DNA of 5,753 nucleotides, taken from contig JAHWKP010000110.1 of NCBI GenBank assembly GCA_019347775.1, forward strand, positions 1 to 5,753, written 5' to 3'. The position numbers and the translations under genes are program-made. The notes under the pieces were generated by a model. It saw only the letters and a list, made by a program, of their open reading frames with translations, searched no databases and was not told the DNA's origin. This document shows positions 5,068 to 5,753 of the stretch, piece by piece (positions within the stretch are counted from its first letter, which is position 1; the number at the start of each line of letters is the position of its first letter). The stretch comes from Actinomycetota bacterium. Lineage in GTDB: Bacteria > Actinomycetota > Acidimicrobiia > Acidimicrobiales > JAHWKP01.

Positions 5068-5562
5068 ATGAGACTTCACGACCTGAAGCCCGCCCCCGGG
5101 TCCAGCCGCGCCCGTCGCCGGGTAGGGCGAGGCACCGCCGGCAAGGGCGGCAAGACCGCCGGCCGCGGAACCAAGGGTCTGAAAGCCCGAGGCACCGTCA
5201 GGGTCGGCTTCGAGGGCGGCCAGCTGCCCCTGAAGCAGCGCATTCCCAAGCTGCGTGGGTTCAACAACCCGTTCCGGGTGAGCTACGTCGTCATCAACCT
5301 CGACGATCTGGCCGACCTGGACGTTCCGGGCGACGAAATCACCCCGGAGGTCCTTCGTAAGCGGGGCATGGTCCACAAGAACGGGCTGGTCAAGGTCCTG
5401 GGCCGCGGGGAGATCTCCCGGCCCCTCAAGGTCTCGGCCCACGCCTTTTCTCGTTCGGCTGAGGCCTCGATCACTGCCGCGGGCGGTACGGTCACCGTCA
5501 TTGCACCGCCCCACGGTGACCGGCGCGTGCCGGCCCAGGGCAGCTCACACACCAACCGCTAG
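5068..5562 (+). CDS. rplO: 50S ribosomal protein L15
   Basis: L15 is a late-assembly 50S protein whose long basic N-terminal arm penetrates 23S rRNA. The product is 164 residues, longer than the usual 144-150. Residues 1-60 form the arm: MRLHDLKPAPGSSRARRRVG, RGTAGKGGKTAGRGTKG and GFEGGQLPLKQRIPK, then GFNNPF. The globular part follows with YVVINLDDLADL, EITPEVLRKRGMV and VKVLGRGEISRPLKVSAHAF, and the last conserved block is SITAAGGTVTVI at 134-145. About 19 extra residues (APPHGDRRVPAQGSSHTNR) follow, polar and apparently disordered. The ATG lies 2 bases after the rpmD stop, with GAGGA at 5051-5055. A 10-bp perfect inverted repeat falls within the codons for the end of the core and the start of the extra tail. 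Confidence 0.97.
   Translation: MRLHDLKPAPGSSRARRRVGRGTAGKGGKTAGRGTKGLKARGTVRVGFEGGQLPLKQRIPKLRGFNNPFRVSYVVINLDDLADLDVPGDEITPEVLRKRGMVHKNGLVKVLGRGEISRPLKVSAHAFSRSAEASITAAGGTVTVIAPPHGDRRVPAQGSSHTNR
5489..5522 (+). repeat. Perfect 10-bp inverted repeat near the 3' end of rplO
   Basis: CGGTCACCGT at 5489-5498 is exactly complementary to ACGGTGACCG at 5513-5522, with a 14-base loop. It lies inside rplO, about 40 bases before its stop and 64 bases before the secY start. No T-tract follows the 3' arm, so it does not look like an intrinsic terminator. It could be an mRNA structure between rplO and secY, or chance in GC-rich coding DNA. Confidence 0.45.
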
Positions 5563-5574
5563 AGCACCGAAACC

Positions 5575-5581
5575 AGAAGGG
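5575..5581 (+). promoter_or_regulatory. Shine-Dalgarno sequence of secY
   Basis: AGAAGGG lies 5 bases before the secY ATG at 5587, in the 24-base gap after rplO, the longest intergenic space in the window. Because secY does not overlap rplO, this site probably permits initiation independent of L15 translation. There is no room for a full promoter within the gap itself. Confidence 0.7.
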
Positions 5582-5586
5582 CAGCG

Positions 5587-5753
5587 ATGTTTTCCCGCCT
5601 CCGCAACATGTTCAAGGTCCCGGACCTGCGGGGCAAGATCCTGTTCACGCTCGGAATCATCGCGATCTATCGCCTGGGGTCCCATGTGCCTGTCCCGGGT
5701 ATCGACTTCGAGGCCGTCCAGAGCCTGACCGAGGCAGCCGAGCGCGGCGGTGT
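5587..5753 (+). CDS. secY: Preprotein translocase subunit SecY, 3' truncated by window edge
   Basis: SecY forms the protein-conducting channel of the inner membrane, working with SecE, SecG and the SecA ATPase. Only 55 full codons are present. They read MFSRLRNMFKVPDLRGKILF, then TLGIIAIYRLGSHVPVPGID and FEAVQSLTEAAERGG. This is the SecY N-terminus: a cytoplasmic amphipathic start with the PDLR-K motif, the first transmembrane segment (about residues 17-30, ILFTLGIIAIYRLG), and the highly conserved YRLGxxxPxPGID just after it. The ATG at 5587 is supported by AGAAGGG upstream and by the expected N-terminal length. The gene order rplO-secY is the standard end of the spc operon. An overlapping frame ending at 5728 is a shadow. 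Confidence 0.97.
   Translation, partial: MFSRLRNMFKVPDLRGKILFTLGIIAIYRLGSHVPVPGIDFEAVQSLTEAAERGG

Noticed and set aside
5561..5586. Possible terminator or promoter between rplO and secY
   Set aside because: The gap is only 24 bases, with no T-tract after any stem and no -10/-35 pair that I can support.
1..5753. A hidden novel system, mobile element or RNA gene among the ribosomal genes
   Set aside because: Almost every base belongs to a recognised gene in canonical order, with no insertion, repeat array, tRNA-like segment or unexplained gap.

Overview
This window is a stretch of the bacterial S10-spc ribosomal protein supercluster, entirely on the + strand: 3' part of rpsC, then rplP, rpmC, rpsQ, rplN, rplX, rplE, rpsZ (zinc-type S14), rpsH, rplF, rplR, rpsE, rpmD, rplO and the 5' end of secY. 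Every gene is recognisable from its protein sequence. I see no RNA gene, mobile element, CRISPR array or foreign cargo, and no gene-free stretch longer than 24 bases.

Organism: the DNA is GC-rich with mostly G or C in third codon positions. Two GTG starts, the zinc-ribbon form of S14, the long acidic S3 tail and the overall protein sequences point to Actinomycetota. The cysteine-bearing L24 and the look of S3 and L16 make a deep-branching class such as Acidimicrobiia my best guess, but this is inference from memory of family sequences, not a tree. The lone frameshift in rpsC would fit a draft or metagenome-derived contig.

Layout: 1-607 rpsC remainder, needing a +1 frame change near 325-330; 607-1572 the end of the S10 part (L16, L29, S17); 1569-5562 the spc part (L14, L24, L5, S14, S8, L6, L18, S5, L30, L15); 5587 to the end, the start of SecY. 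Gene junctions are extremely tight: TGATG, TAGTG or TAATG one-base overlaps, ATGA and GTGA four-base overlaps, one eight-base overlap, zero-base junctions on both sides of rplX, and gaps of 2 to 24 bases elsewhere. The cluster therefore looks like one polycistronic, translationally coupled unit with no room for an intergenic spc promoter between rpsQ and rplN.

How the genes work together: all but the last encode primary components of the 30S (S3, S17, S14, S8, S5) and 50S (L16, L29, L14, L24, L5, L6, L18, L30, L15) subunits. SecY is the protein-export channel, conventionally co-transcribed with this operon. The points worth a second look are the rpsC frameshift, a GC-rich hairpin that would enclose the rplE start signals at the position where S8 represses the spc mRNA in E. 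coli, a 10-bp perfect inverted repeat near the end of rplO, and the four-cysteine C-terminus of L24. I found no evidence of a new biological system.
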